A model generated the notes under the pieces. The model ran no database searches and had not been told where the DNA came from. It saw only the letters and a list, made by a program, of their open reading frames with translations. The translations under genes and the position numbers were made by a program. 64,000 bases of DNA from JAJDXW01 sp965243335 (GTDB taxonomy: Bacteria > Pseudomonadota > Gammaproteobacteria > HK1): the NCBI GenBank assembly GCA_965243335.1, contig OZ251545.1, positions 4,092,001-4,156,000 on the forward strand, read 5' to 3'. Below, piece by piece: positions 44,660 to 53,617 of the stretch. The first letter of the stretch is position 1; each line of letters opens with the position of its first letter.

Positions 44660-44887
44660 CCCCGGGAACGGCGCGTCGATGGGAACGTGGGCATCCTGGG
44701 AACGCGGGTGTCCCGCCCGCTCCGTCATTCCCGCGAAAGCGGGAATCCAAGCGTCCTGGGAACGCGGGCGTCTCGCCCGCACTTTCGTTCACGGGCGCTC
44801 CACACCTCCATGCCAGCGAGACGCCGGCGTACCCAGAGGGGTGGCGAGCGGTGCGCCGGCGCGAAATCCCCACCGCGCACATGCCTC
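44660..44887. repeat. Cluster of dispersed repeats
   Basis: Contains two family B units (GGGAACGCGGGTGTCCCGCC and GGGAACGCGGGCGTCTCGCC), one GTCATTCCCGCGAAAGCGGG unit, and the AATCCCCACCGCGCACATGC box at 44860-44887. No gene is seen between 44626 and 44958. Confidence 0.75.
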
Positions 44888-44920
44888 GAGCTGGCGGCGG
44901 ATGGATTCGCGGCAACCGGC

Positions 44921-44958
44921 TGCTACGATGCAGCTCCGCATCTACACGTGTTGCATCG
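44921..44958 (+). promoter_or_regulatory. Candidate VapB operator/promoter
   Basis: CGATGCA (44923-44929) and TGCATCG (44952-44958) form an inverted repeat that overlaps TACGAT (44921-44926), a possible -10 box, and ends at the start codon of the antitoxin. This is the arrangement expected for an autorepressed VapBC pair. Confidence 0.45.
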
Positions 44959-45213
44959 ATGGCCCTGAACATCCGAAACCGGACCGCCGAGGAGCTCGCC
45001 GAGACCCTGGCCGGGTTGACGGGAGAGACGAAGACGCAGGCGGTCACGAAGGCGTTGCAGGACCGGTTGGATCGGATCCGCCGGCAGCGTTCCGGGCGGA
45101 GCCTCGCCGAGGAGCTCGACGACGTCGCCTTGCATTGCGCCTCCCTCCCCGTTCTCGACGGCAGACGGACCGATGAGATCCTTGGGTACGACGAGAACGG
45201 TCTGCCCATCTGA
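44959..45213 (+). CDS. vapB: VapB-type antitoxin (Rv0623-like)
   Basis: An 84-residue protein. 'MALNIRNRTAEELAETLAGLTGETKTQAVTKALQDRL' has the short N-terminal DNA-binding strand-helix of PSK/Rv0623-type transcription factors. 'RSLAEELDDVALHCASLPVLDGRRTDEILGYDENGLP' is the conserved toxin-binding tail. It should neutralise the adjacent PIN toxin and repress the operon. No strong ribosome site is seen; the 5' leader may be very short. Its stop overlaps the toxin ATG by one base. Confidence 0.9.
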   Translation: MALNIRNRTAEELAETLAGLTGETKTQAVTKALQDRLDRIRRQRSGRSLAEELDDVALHCASLPVLDGRRTDEILGYDENGLPI

Positions 45214-45608
45214 TGGTCATCGATACGTCGGCGCTGATCGCCATCCTGCAAGACGAATCCGAACGGCGATCGTTCAACGAAGCCATCGAAGCGGCGGATG
45301 GATGCGTGTTGTCCGTCGCCTCGTTCGTCGAGGCGTCGATGATCATCGAATCCCGGTACGGCCCGGACGGAATACGCGCCCTCGACCTGTTCATCGCGAA
45401 GGCGAAGATCGGGCTCGTCGAGGTTGACGCCGATCAGGCCCACGTCGCCCGAGGAGCGTTCCGCGACTACGGCAAGGGGCGCCATCCGGCCGGCCTCAAC
45501 TTCGGTGACTGCTTCGCGTATGCCCTGGCGAAAACCCTGGACGAGCCGTTGCTGTTCAAGGGGCGGGACTTTTCCCTGACCGACGTCATGGCGTGTATCG
45601 AGGCATAG
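45213..45608 (+). CDS. vapC: VapC-type PIN-domain ribonuclease toxin
   Basis: A 131-residue PIN nuclease. Acidic residues that bind Mg are visible in 'MVIDTSALIAIL' (D4), 'ASFVEASMII' (E40) and 'LNFGDCFAYALAK' (D98), with 'LLFKGRDFSLTDV' as the final motif. VapC toxins cut tRNA or rRNA. It is translationally coupled to the antitoxin. Spacing and order (vapB then vapC) are standard. Confidence 0.92.
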   Translation: MVIDTSALIAILQDESERRSFNEAIEAADGCVLSVASFVEASMIIESRYGPDGIRALDLFIAKAKIGLVEVDADQAHVARGAFRDYGKGRHPAGLNFGDCFAYALAKTLDEPLLFKGRDFSLTDVMACIEA

Positions 45609-45734
45609 GCCGAACGCAGATCGATACCACGGACTCCGCCCCCGCCGCCGGCGTCCGGTTCGGCTATCCTTGCCGCGGACGGACGTTGGGCGTTGCGCCC
45701 GCAAGGGGCGCCGGCAGGGGAGGGAGGAGAAGCG

Positions 45735-47393
45735 ATGCTGGAGACACTCGGTGAGGTGCTGCCCGCGGCGGCCCGGCGGTTCGGGGACCGGACGGCGCTC
45801 GTCACGGGCGGGCGGCGCTTCAGCTTCCACGAGCTGAACGAGCTCTCGAACCGTCTCGCCAACAGCCTTCGCGGCATCGGGGTCGAGGCGGGGGACCGGG
45901 TCACCCTCTACGCGCCGAACTCCTGGGAGTGGGTCGTGAGCTACTACGCGATCCACAAGCTGGGCGCGGTCGCCAACCCGATCAACGCGATGCTGACCCC
46001 GGAGGAGGTCGGCTTCGTCGTCGCCGACTGCGGGGCCAAGGCCCTCATCGCGTCGCGCGAGAAGGGCGGGCCGCTGCTCGCGCTCCGGGGGAGCGGGGCG
46101 CAAGGCAGGCCCGGAGACGGAGACAACGGCGGTAGCGGCGGCAGCGGAGCCGGGGGCCGGGACGGAGATGCGGGGGCGGGCGGAGAGCGCGCCGCAGGCG
46201 GGAACGGAGCCGCAGGCGGAAACGGCGCCGGAACCCTGCGGGAGGTCGTCCTGTTCGGCGAAGGGCCGGCGCCGGCCGGGGCGCGCGCCTTCGGCGACCT
46301 CCTCGACGCGGGAAGCCCGGACTTGCAGGTCGCCCCGGTTTCGACCGACGCCCTCTCGACCATCTGCTACACCTCCGGCACCACCGGGCGCCCCAAGGGG
46401 GCCATGCACAGCCACCGGAACGTCATCTTCAGCACCGCGATGACCGCGGTCATGCACGTCCGCACCCGCGAGGACACGGTGGTGACCGCCCTCCCCTGCC
46501 CGCACGTCTACGGCAACGTGGTCATGAACGCGAGCCTGCTCTACGGGATGACCTTGGCGCTGCTCCCCTCGTTCGACGCGGCGGAGGTGATGGCGGCCAT
46601 CGAGGAGCACCGGGCCACCCTGTTCGAGGGGGTGCCGACCATGTTCATGTACATGCTCGCCCACCCGGACTTCGACCGCTTCGACCTCTCCTCCCTCACC
46701 CGCTGCACGGTGGGCGGCCAGACCATGCCGGCCGCCAAGATGGAGGAGTTCGAGCGGCGCGCCGGCTGCCCCCTGATCGAGCTCTGGGGCATGACGGAGG
46801 TCGCGGGGCCGGGGACCACCACCCCGCTCTACGGGGAGAACCGCCACGGCTCGATCGGCATCGCGCTGCCCCACGTCGAGTGCCGGATCGCGGACGTCGG
46901 GGACGCCTCGAAGAGCCTGCCCGCGGGCGAGGTCGGGGAGCTGATGGTGCGCGGCCCCATCGTCATGCAGGGGTACTACGGCAACGAGGCGGCGACCCGG
47001 GAGACCATCGAGCCGGACGGCTGGCTGCACTCCGGGGACCTCGCGCGCCAGGACGAGGACGGGTACGTCTGGATCGTGGACCGGCGCAAGGACATGATCC
47101 TGACCGCCGGCTTCAACGTCTACCCGGCCGAGCTCGAACGGGTCATCGCCATGCACCCGGCGGTCGCCCTCGTCGCCGTCGGCCCGCAGCCGGACGAGAT
47201 GAAGGGCGAGATCGCCAAGGCCTACATCGTGCTGAAGCCGGGCGCGGCGGCGGACGAGGAGGGCATCATCGCCCATTGCCGCAAGCACCTCGCCGCCTAC
47301 AAGGCGCCGCGCGCGGTGCAGTTCGTGGACGACGTGCCCAAGACCAGCACGGGCAAGATCATGCGCCGCGAGCTGCGGACCCTGGACGCCTGA
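45735..47393 (+). CDS. AMP-dependent acyl-CoA synthetase/ligase with a glycine-rich insert
   Basis: A 552-residue adenylate-forming ligase. 'CYTSGTTGRPKGAMHSH' is the phosphate loop, 'ELWGMTEVAG' the adenine motif, 'GWLHSGDLARQDEDGY' the ribose site, and 'TSTGKIMRREL' the catalytic Lys. Residues about 117-166 are a Gly/Asn/Ala-rich stretch that splits the N-terminal domain where relatives have a short loop. GGAGGAG precedes the ATG. Fatty or aromatic acid activation is likely; no specific substrate. It precedes the DUF499 gene by 92 bases on the same strand. Confidence 0.9.
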   Translation: MLETLGEVLPAAARRFGDRTALVTGGRRFSFHELNELSNRLANSLRGIGVEAGDRVTLYAPNSWEWVVSYYAIHKLGAVANPINAMLTPEEVGFVVADCGAKALIASREKGGPLLALRGSGAQGRPGDGDNGGSGGSGAGGRDGDAGAGGERAAGGNGAAGGNGAGTLREVVLFGEGPAPAGARAFGDLLDAGSPDLQVAPVSTDALSTICYTSGTTGRPKGAMHSHRNVIFSTAMTAVMHVRTREDTVVTALPCPHVYGNVVMNASLLYGMTLALLPSFDAAEVMAAIEEHRATLFEGVPTMFMYMLAHPDFDRFDLSSLTRCTVGGQTMPAAKMEEFERRAGCPLIELWGMTEVAGPGTTTPLYGENRHGSIGIALPHVECRIADVGDASKSLPAGEVGELMVRGPIVMQGYYGNEAATRETIEPDGWLHSGDLARQDEDGYVWIVDRRKDMILTAGFNVYPAELERVIAMHPAVALVAVGPQPDEMKGEIAKAYIVLKPGAAADEEGIIAHCRKHLAAYKAPRAVQFVDDVPKTSTGKIMRRELRTLDA

Positions 47394-47485
47394 GCCCGGC
47401 GCGCCGCTCCGTTCCGCGACGCCCCGCCCCGCGCCCATGCCCGGCCCGCCAAGCGAGTGAAGCCCATCGACGCGATCGCCCCGAA

Positions 47486-50400
47486 ATGAGCGCCCCCACG
47501 ATCTTCGAGACCTGCCGGCCGCGGCCCGACGTCCTCGCGGGGGCGTTCGCCGACGCGGACTTCGCCGCCGACCTCGCGGCGGTGATCGCCGGGCGGGCGC
47601 GCCCCGAGTACCTCGACCCGGCGCGCTTCTTCGCCGACACCTATCCGACCCGGGGCCTCCGGAACCTGCTCGCCAACGTGTGCCGCCGGCTCGCGGGCGC
47701 GGGCGGCGAGGCGGCGGCGATCTTCCGGCTCGACACCGCTTACGGCGGCGGCAAGACCCACGGGCTCATCGCCCTGGTCCACGCGGCGCGCGCCGGGAGG
47801 GGGGTGTCGAACGTCGCGGAGTTCGTCGACCCCGCCCTGCTCCCCTCGGGGCCGGTCCGCATCGCCGCCTTCGACGGCGAGAACGCCGACCCGGCCAACG
47901 GCCGGAAGATGCGCGAAGGGGTGCTGGCCTACACGCCCTGGGGCGAGCTCGCCTGCTCCCTCGCGGGCGGGGAGGGCTACGCGCGGGTCCGCGCGAGCGA
48001 CGAGGGCCGCGTCGCCCCCGGCGCGGAGACCCTGCGCGAGCTGTTCGGGGGCGAGCCGACCCTGATCCTGCTCGACGAGCTGTCCGTGTACCTGCGCAAG
48101 GTGCGGCGGCTCGACGATGCGCACGACCAGTTGACCGCGTTCCTGACCTCGCTGTTCAAGGCGGTGGAGGGCGCCCCCAACGCGGCCCTCGTCTACACCC
48201 TGGCGATCGGCAAGGACGGGCGGGCGGTCGACGCCTACAGCGCGGAGAACCGGCTCATCGCCGAACACATGGCGGAGGCGGAGAGCGTCTCCGCGCGGAA
48301 GGCGACGCTCCTCAACCCGACCGAGGAGGACGAGACGGTCCTCGTGCTCCGCCGCCGCCTGTTCGACACTATCGACGGGGTCGGGACCGAAGGCGCCGTC
48401 GAGGCGTACCGGCGGACCTGGGCGGCCAGCCGGGATTCGCTCGCGGCCGAGGCCGGGCGCCCGGAGACGGTCGAGACCTTCCGGGCCGGCTACCCGCTGC
48501 ACCCGGAGGTGCTGGAGACCCTGACCGGCAAGACCGCCACCCTCGGCAACTTCCAGCGCGTGCGCGGCATGTTGCGGCTGCTCGCGCGCACCATCGCCCA
48601 TCTCTGGGAGACGAGGCCCGAGGACGCGACCGCGATCCACCTGCACCACATCGACCCGGGGCACGAGCCGATCCGGCAGGAGATCGTCACCCGCCTCGGC
48701 CAGACCAGCTACGTGCCGGCGATCGCCAACGACGTCGCCGGCGGCGGTGGCGGCGGCGGGAGCGGAGGCGGAGGTGGAAGCGAGAGGGGAGCCGGGAGCG
48801 GCGGCGGGCGGACAGGCGGAGCGCGGACGAAGGCCCTGGCCGAGGAGATCGACGCCGAACGCCACCGCGGCCTTCCTCCCTGTGCGGCCTACGTCGCCCG
48901 CACCGTCCTGCTGCACACCCTCGCCTTCAACGACCGCCTCAAGGGCCTGCCGCCGGACCAGCTTCGCTACTCGATCCTCGGCCCCGCGACCGACGTCGGC
49001 TTCATCGAGGAGGCCCGCAGGAAGTTCATCGAAGAGTCCGCCTACCTCGACGACCGGCCGGGCGCTCCGATGCGCTTCCTGGCTGAAGCGAACCTCCGCC
49101 AGATCATCCAGCGGGAGGAACGCCACGTGGACGCGGGGGAGGCGAGGGCCGAGCTGAACGACCGCATCCGCCGGATCTTCCACGGCAAGACCTTCGACGC
49201 GGTGACCTTCCCCGGCGGGCCGTTCGACGTCCCCGACGAGGTCGGTGACGGGCGCCCGAAGCTGGTGGTGCTGTCCTACGACGCGGCGGCCATCGGAAGC
49301 ACCGTCGAACGGGTTCCCGAGATCGTCGCGCGGAGCTACTCCCGCAAGGGGGCCGAGGGGTCCGCGCTGCGGGCGCTCCGCAACCACCTGGTGTTCTTGG
49401 TCGCCGACGAGGCCGGGAAGGACGACATGCGGCGCAAGACCTTCCACCGGCTGGCCCTGCGGGAGCTGAAGAAGCCCGAGCGGCTGGGCGCGCTGGCCGA
49501 GCACCAGCAGGCCAAGGTGCGCGAGCTGGAGGCGCGGTCCGAGCACGAGCTCGCGATCGCGGTCCAGCAGTGCTACCGCCACGTCTTCTATCCGTCCCGC
49601 CACCGGGTCGGCGCGAGCGACGTCGATCTGGCGCACTCGGCGATCGACATGCAGTCCACCTCGGACCAGCCGGGGGCCGGCCAGCAGCAGGTGGTGCGGG
49701 CGCTCCGCGACCTGCAAAAGCTCCGGGCCGCCGAGGACGAGCCGGACTCGCCGGCCTACGTGCGCGACCGGACGCCGCTCAAGAAGGGGCAGATCACCAC
49801 CCTGGCGCTGCGCGACGAGTTCCGCCGCGACCCGGGGCTTCCCATCCTGATCGGCGACGACGTCTTCATTCGCGGGGTGCGGCGCGGGGTCGAGCAGGGG
49901 GATTACGTCTACCGGCGGGGCGACCTGCTGTACGGACCCGGAGACCCGCAGGCGAGCATCGTGCTCGACGAGCAGGCGACGGTGTTCACCATGGCCTACG
50001 CCCGGAACACCGGCCTCTGGCCGCGGCCGAAGCCGGAGCCGAAGCTGAAGCCGGGGCCGGAGTGGGAGGCTGACGGCGGCTCCGGTGGGTTCGTCGGGGT
50101 AGCCGAGACCCCGGCACGATACGGGGTCGGGGGACGAGGGGGCGGGCTCGGCCTGGCAACGGGGCCAGCGCTGGGGCCGCGGCCGGGGCTGGAGGCGACC
50201 CCGGCTCCGGCGCTGGCCCCGCCCCCCGGCTCGTTCACCGCCGAAGGGGTGCTCAAGGAGGCCCTGATGCGGCTGTGGGAGCAGGCGCGGTCCAAGGGGG
50301 TGGACCGGATCGGGACGCTCACGATCCGCATGTTCGAGTCCGGCGACGCGTTCCCCCTGCTCGGTGCGATCGGCGCGGTGTCCGGGGCGGAGAAGGCCGT

Positions 50401-50833
50401 CACCATGACCGGCGGCTACGAGACCCGCGACGGCGGCTCGTTCGAGCTCGATTTCCGGGGTCCGGTGGCGGATGCCCAGCCGGTACGGGAGTTCCTGGAG
50501 CCGCAGCTTCGGGCCGCGGCTTCGAGAGACTTGCAGGCCGGCTTCGAGCTGACCTTCGCGGACGGGCTGGCGATGCAGGGCGACGCCCCGGAGAAGCTCG
50601 GCGAACGTCTGGCGCGGTTCGCGAGCGGGGCCGCCTACGTGTCGGCGACGGCGACGGAGGCGGTGGCCGAGGCGACGGGGGTGGGGGCGGCGGCAGCGAA
50701 GGTGGGAACCGCGGCGGAGGAGGCAAAGGGAGCCGCGATGGCGACGGGGACCGCGACGACGGCGGCAGCGGGGGAGGGAGCTCCGGCCGCGGAGGCGGCA
50801 GGAACCGCGACGACGGAGGCGAAGGCCCGGTGA
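47486..50833 (+). CDS. DUF499-family AAA-type ATPase, defence-associated
   Basis: A 1115-residue protein. 'DTAYGGGKTHGLIALVHAAR' is the Walker A site and 'PTLILLDELSVYLRKVRRL' Walker B. 'FFADTYPTRGLRNLLANVCRRL' and 'KGQITTLALRDEFRRDP' also fit the DUF499/COG1483 ATPases. These occur with DUF1156 methylases or in BREX/Pgl-like loci, as recalled family knowledge. Here no such methylase is adjacent. It contains three low-complexity zones: Gly/Ser near 418-448, Pro/Gly near 846-913 and an Ala/Thr-rich tail after 1052. The stop overlaps the next gene. Host-like GC suggests long residence. A role in phage defence is inference from family and neighbourhood. Confidence 0.8.
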   Translation: MSAPTIFETCRPRPDVLAGAFADADFAADLAAVIAGRARPEYLDPARFFADTYPTRGLRNLLANVCRRLAGAGGEAAAIFRLDTAYGGGKTHGLIALVHAARAGRGVSNVAEFVDPALLPSGPVRIAAFDGENADPANGRKMREGVLAYTPWGELACSLAGGEGYARVRASDEGRVAPGAETLRELFGGEPTLILLDELSVYLRKVRRLDDAHDQLTAFLTSLFKAVEGAPNAALVYTLAIGKDGRAVDAYSAENRLIAEHMAEAESVSARKATLLNPTEEDETVLVLRRRLFDTIDGVGTEGAVEAYRRTWAASRDSLAAEAGRPETVETFRAGYPLHPEVLETLTGKTATLGNFQRVRGMLRLLARTIAHLWETRPEDATAIHLHHIDPGHEPIRQEIVTRLGQTSYVPAIANDVAGGGGGGGSGGGGGSERGAGSGGGRTGGARTKALAEEIDAERHRGLPPCAAYVARTVLLHTLAFNDRLKGLPPDQLRYSILGPATDVGFIEEARRKFIEESAYLDDRPGAPMRFLAEANLRQIIQREERHVDAGEARAELNDRIRRIFHGKTFDAVTFPGGPFDVPDEVGDGRPKLVVLSYDAAAIGSTVERVPEIVARSYSRKGAEGSALRALRNHLVFLVADEAGKDDMRRKTFHRLALRELKKPERLGALAEHQQAKVRELEARSEHELAIAVQQCYRHVFYPSRHRVGASDVDLAHSAIDMQSTSDQPGAGQQQVVRALRDLQKLRAAEDEPDSPAYVRDRTPLKKGQITTLALRDEFRRDPGLPILIGDDVFIRGVRRGVEQGDYVYRRGDLLYGPGDPQASIVLDEQATVFTMAYARNTGLWPRPKPEPKLKPGPEWEADGGSGGFVGVAETPARYGVGGRGGGLGLATGPALGPRPGLEATPAPALAPPPGSFTAEGVLKEALMRLWEQARSKGVDRIGTLTIRMFESGDAFPLLGAIGAVSGAEKAVTMTGGYETRDGGSFELDFRGPVADAQPVREFLEPQLRAAASRDLQAGFELTFADGLAMQGDAPEKLGERLARFASGAAYVSATATEAVAEATGVGAAAAKVGTAAEEAKGAAMATGTATTAAAGEGAPAAEAAGTATTEAKAR

Positions 50834-51330
50834 TGCGCCCAGGCGGGGCCGGGGCCATCCGGCTCGAGACCCCGGCATCGACGCCGCGGTACGAGCTTCG
50901 GGTACGCCGCCGCGGGCCGGTCGACGCCGAGTACGAGATCTGGCAGATGCCGGCCCCCGCGACCCCGCGGGTGACCTCGCCGCTCCGGGTCGCGGGGCTC
51001 CGGGGCCGCAACCTGGAGCTGGTCGAGCACCGGGTGCTCGGGCGGCTCGCGCGCGCCGGCGTCAGGCTGGGCCGAAGCGCGGACGCGGGCCGGCGCGGCT
51101 ACGCCCTGACCGAAGACCTGGCGCTGACCCTCGGGCTCCTGTTCCGCACCCTAGCGCCCATGCGAAGCCGCGACAACATGCGGGCGGTAGCCGAAGGGAT
51201 CGAGGCCATGGAACGCGAGGAGACCGCCTACTGGCTCGGCATGGCCATGCACCGCCGGCGCCCGCGCCGCGTCCTCACCGCCCTCCGCATCCTCCTGACC
51301 GAACCCCGGGGAAGAAAGCTCCTCGCGTAA
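50833..51330 (+). CDS. Small basic protein coupled to the DUF499 ATPase
   Basis: A 165-residue protein I do not recognise. Its ATG overlaps the stop of the ATPase gene (TGATG), so the two are translationally coupled and probably work together. The N-terminal 60 residues look like beta strands ('YELRVRRRGPVDAEYEIWQM'). The middle contains 'VEHRVLGRLARAGVRLG', and the C-terminal third is helical with 'NMRAVAEGIEAMEREETAYWLGMAMHR' and an Arg-rich end. It resembles small companion proteins seen next to DUF499 ATPases, but I cannot name a domain. Confidence 0.65.
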   Translation: MRPGGAGAIRLETPASTPRYELRVRRRGPVDAEYEIWQMPAPATPRVTSPLRVAGLRGRNLELVEHRVLGRLARAGVRLGRSADAGRRGYALTEDLALTLGLLFRTLAPMRSRDNMRAVAEGIEAMEREETAYWLGMAMHRRRPRRVLTALRILLTEPRGRKLLA

Positions 51331-51384
51331 AGCCGGTTTCATGCTTCCCACCAAACGCTCAAAACTCAGATAAGTTTTTCACCC

Positions 51385-51524
51385 CGTCATTCCCGCGAAA
51401 GCGGGAATCCACTTCAATTGAGAGTCCGTGGATTCCCGCTTTCGCGGGAATGACGGACCGTCGCGGGACCTGTGCTCGGGTCTCCATCGACCCGAAATCG
51501 GAAGCTGAACTTCGTGCGTAATCG
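51385..51524 (+). repeat. MITE-like element, copy 2
   Basis: The hairpin GTCATTCCCGCGAAAGCGGG and its inverted partner are followed by the same tail as at 61449-61629 (CTGTGCTCGGGTCTCCATCG, then TTCGTGCGTAATC). The left terminal repeat is not visible. Confidence 0.7.
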
Positions 51525-51608
51525 GGAAATCAAGAGGACGCCCCGACCAGCCGGGTATGGATATGAACCGGACCGGTTGTCCAACATCCGGCCGAGCATA
51601 GGTGTCGC

Positions 51609-52868
51609 TCATCGTTTCTCGAAGATGACTACGCTTTCCCTCGACCCCTCCCGTCCGTATCTCCCCATCTGTTGCGCGCTGTTCCCGCGCCATCGGACGG
51701 CCCGAATCTCCTGGCAGACGAGCCCCGCACGCTCGCCGAGCTCCGCAGTGAACTCATCGACGAGAATGGCCTTACCGCCGTATCGTGCGTTCCCGACTAC
51801 GAGAGCGGCCTTCGCTCCCCCTCGGGTCACCCTCGCAACCTCGCGTAAACACAAGTACATGTCCAGAAAATATCCACGCAGCATGCGCTGGAGCCGGGCG
51901 TCGTTCAGATGGACGATGTTTCGATCCAGACGCTCCGGCGGCACATACCCTCTCGCCGACGGCCGTTGCGGCCTCGCTTCCGGATGCGAATGAAAGCTCT
52001 GATATCTGAGATCCCGGCTCTCCTCCCAATCGAGAAAGTCGAACATCAGCTCCACCCCGAAGACCCGGGTGTAATCGTGTCGATTCGGGTACGGCGGCGA
52101 GGTAATGACCGCGGAATACGTCTCGTCGGGGTCCGGCAAGATGCGGGCATCCGCGATTTCAGTTTTCCAGAAACCGGAGCTATTGCATTCTTCGCCCTGA
52201 ACATCCGACAGCATCCACCCGACCCGCTCCCTGAATGACTGTACAACGGCGGCGGCGTCCGCGCCCTGATTGGACCACCTCAACCAGCCTCCGCTGGCAA
52301 CCGCGTGACTGAAGCGAGGGATCAGGGAAATCAGCGCCAACCTGAAGAAGTCACGCTCGGCCGGTGGGCAGCCGAGATCATCGATCCAGGATGCAATCGC
52401 GTCGAAAGCCTCGAGTCGCCCCTCCGGCAGCGCCTTGTGCACCAGCTCCGAATAGTCTCGCCTTACCGAAGTCGAATGCTGCTGTCCCAGCCGGGGTTCG
52501 AGCCGGCGCCATGCCAATTCCAGACTGGCTCGGGACAGTGCCGCGGTCTTCGTGTTCGCTACCAGAACCGCAAACGGCGACAAATCGTAACCCGAGCCCG
52601 GGATCCGCTTCTCCTTTGCCGCCAACAGGGTTGTGCCCGCACCCGCGAACGGATCCAGAATCCGGTCCTCGCCGTCGAGCTCCCACTCATCGATCAGGGC
52701 GTGAACAAGCTCGCCGGTAAAGCTGTGCGGAAAGAGATACCACCGGTGAATCGCCTTTTCCCTCGCAGCCCTTGGCGTGACCCAATGCCTCCACGCCGGG
52801 GATTCCGTCAACCGGTATCCCGTCTTCGTCGCCGATTCGGATACAGAGAGTTGTGAAATCACGATCAA
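51609..52868 (-). CDS. DNA methyltransferase of the four-gene operon
   Basis: A 419-residue methylase. The AdoMet motif 'RILDPFAGAGTTLLAAKEK' is at about residues 70-85 and the catalytic 'VITSPPYPNRHDY' at about 257-270, so motif I precedes motif IV, unlike the two beta-class enzymes earlier in the window. S-P-P-Y fits N4-cytosine or N6-adenine methylation. 'GGAKAALVVGNARYGG' follows. No restriction endonuclease gene is adjacent. It is the last gene of a leftward operon and its start overlaps the PIN gene stop. It may mark self DNA for a system whose effector is the PIN nuclease. Moderate GC, lower than the chromosome around it. Confidence 0.82.
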   Translation of the reverse strand: MIVISQLSVSESATKTGYRLTESPAWRHWVTPRAAREKAIHRWYLFPHSFTGELVHALIDEWELDGEDRILDPFAGAGTTLLAAKEKRIPGSGYDLSPFAVLVANTKTAALSRASLELAWRRLEPRLGQQHSTSVRRDYSELVHKALPEGRLEAFDAIASWIDDLGCPPAERDFFRLALISLIPRFSHAVASGGWLRWSNQGADAAAVVQSFRERVGWMLSDVQGEECNSSGFWKTEIADARILPDPDETYSAVITSPPYPNRHDYTRVFGVELMFDFLDWEESRDLRYQSFHSHPEARPQRPSARGYVPPERLDRNIVHLNDARLQRMLRGYFLDMYLCLREVARVTRGGAKAALVVGNARYGGKAILVDEFTAELGERAGLVCQEIRAVRWRGNSAQQMGRYGREGSRESVVIFEKR

Positions 52869-53617
52869 CGCCCTCGCCGCAGCTCCCGCTTCGCCTCTGG
52901 CAGAGCGATGTTATCGGGGTCTGTAAGCATAACTTGCCCAACGAGAACCCGGAGCTTCTGTTTGATCTCGACATAAGTATTTTCACCATTCCTGATATGG
53001 TTGACGGTTTTCCTGAAATATTCGTCCCTGGTGATCAGACAGTCAGCACCCGCGACGAGCGCACTCGCATAGATCACGCTGTCCGCCATCCTCAGATAGA
53101 CGAGTCCTGCGATTTCCTTTGCCAGATCCAATGCATCCCTCGTTCGTTCCGGGTCGCTCACCGTGGCAGGAATACCTGCTCTTTCCATCGCAGACCCCAG
53201 CCTTTCTACACTCGTCTTGACCTCCGACAAGTCCGCCATAGTCAAGCGCTCGCTGACTTCCGGTTCGTGAAAACGAGTCCACATTCGATCCGGAATACCT
53301 TCTCTTGCTGCACTCACAATCGCCCTGCCTTTCGCCCGCCCCGCCATCAGCTCAAGCTCGGACACCGGGGAGTATTCGACACGCACATCCACTTCCGGGC
53401 CGGCGAGGCCGGTGACGATACCCAGCCCTTGCTTCAATCCCTTCTTGAGGTTGCTGTCCTGTACGTTGTCAAGGTGTTCCCTTGCCTTGGCGATCGTATC
53501 TTCGCCGGCAGCAAACGGATACAGGCCCACTCCTTCCGCACGCTCCAAGTACAGATGGATGGAGTGGAGTGCGTTCGTGTCCAGAAACACGACGACCTTG
53601 CGATCTTCCTCATTCAT
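52865..53617 (-). CDS. PIN-domain nuclease-like protein of the four-gene operon
   Basis: A 250-residue protein. The acidic PIN residues are seen in 'VVVFLDTNALHSIH', 'SPVSELELMAG', 'LRMADSVIYASALVAGADCLITRDEYF'. The last two carry Asp residues on the helix and strand that close the site. It is almost twice the length of VapC toxins: a helical insert of about 120 residues lies between the first and second halves. Its start overlaps the ATPase stop (ATGA) and its stop overlaps the methylase start, so expression is locked to both. No small antitoxin gene is adjacent. RNA or DNA cleavage controlled by the ATPase is a reasonable hypothesis. Confidence 0.75.
   Translation of the reverse strand: MNEEDRKVVVFLDTNALHSIHLYLERAEGVGLYPFAAGEDTIAKAREHLDNVQDSNLKKGLKQGLGIVTGLAGPEVDVRVEYSPVSELELMAGRAKGRAIVSAAREGIPDRMWTRFHEPEVSERLTMADLSEVKTSVERLGSAMERAGIPATVSDPERTRDALDLAKEIAGLVYLRMADSVIYASALVAGADCLITRDEYFRKTVNHIRNGENTYVEIKQKLRVLVGQVMLTDPDNIALPEAKRELRRGR

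Noticed and set aside
44690..44815. GC hairpins resembling tRNA or small RNA genes
   Set aside because: No anticodon arm or T-loop; they match the dispersed repeat families.
47297..50878. 1193-codon minus-strand frame opposite the DUF499 gene
   Set aside because: No motifs; it mirrors the codon pattern of the plus-strand gene, which has Walker motifs and a coupled downstream gene.
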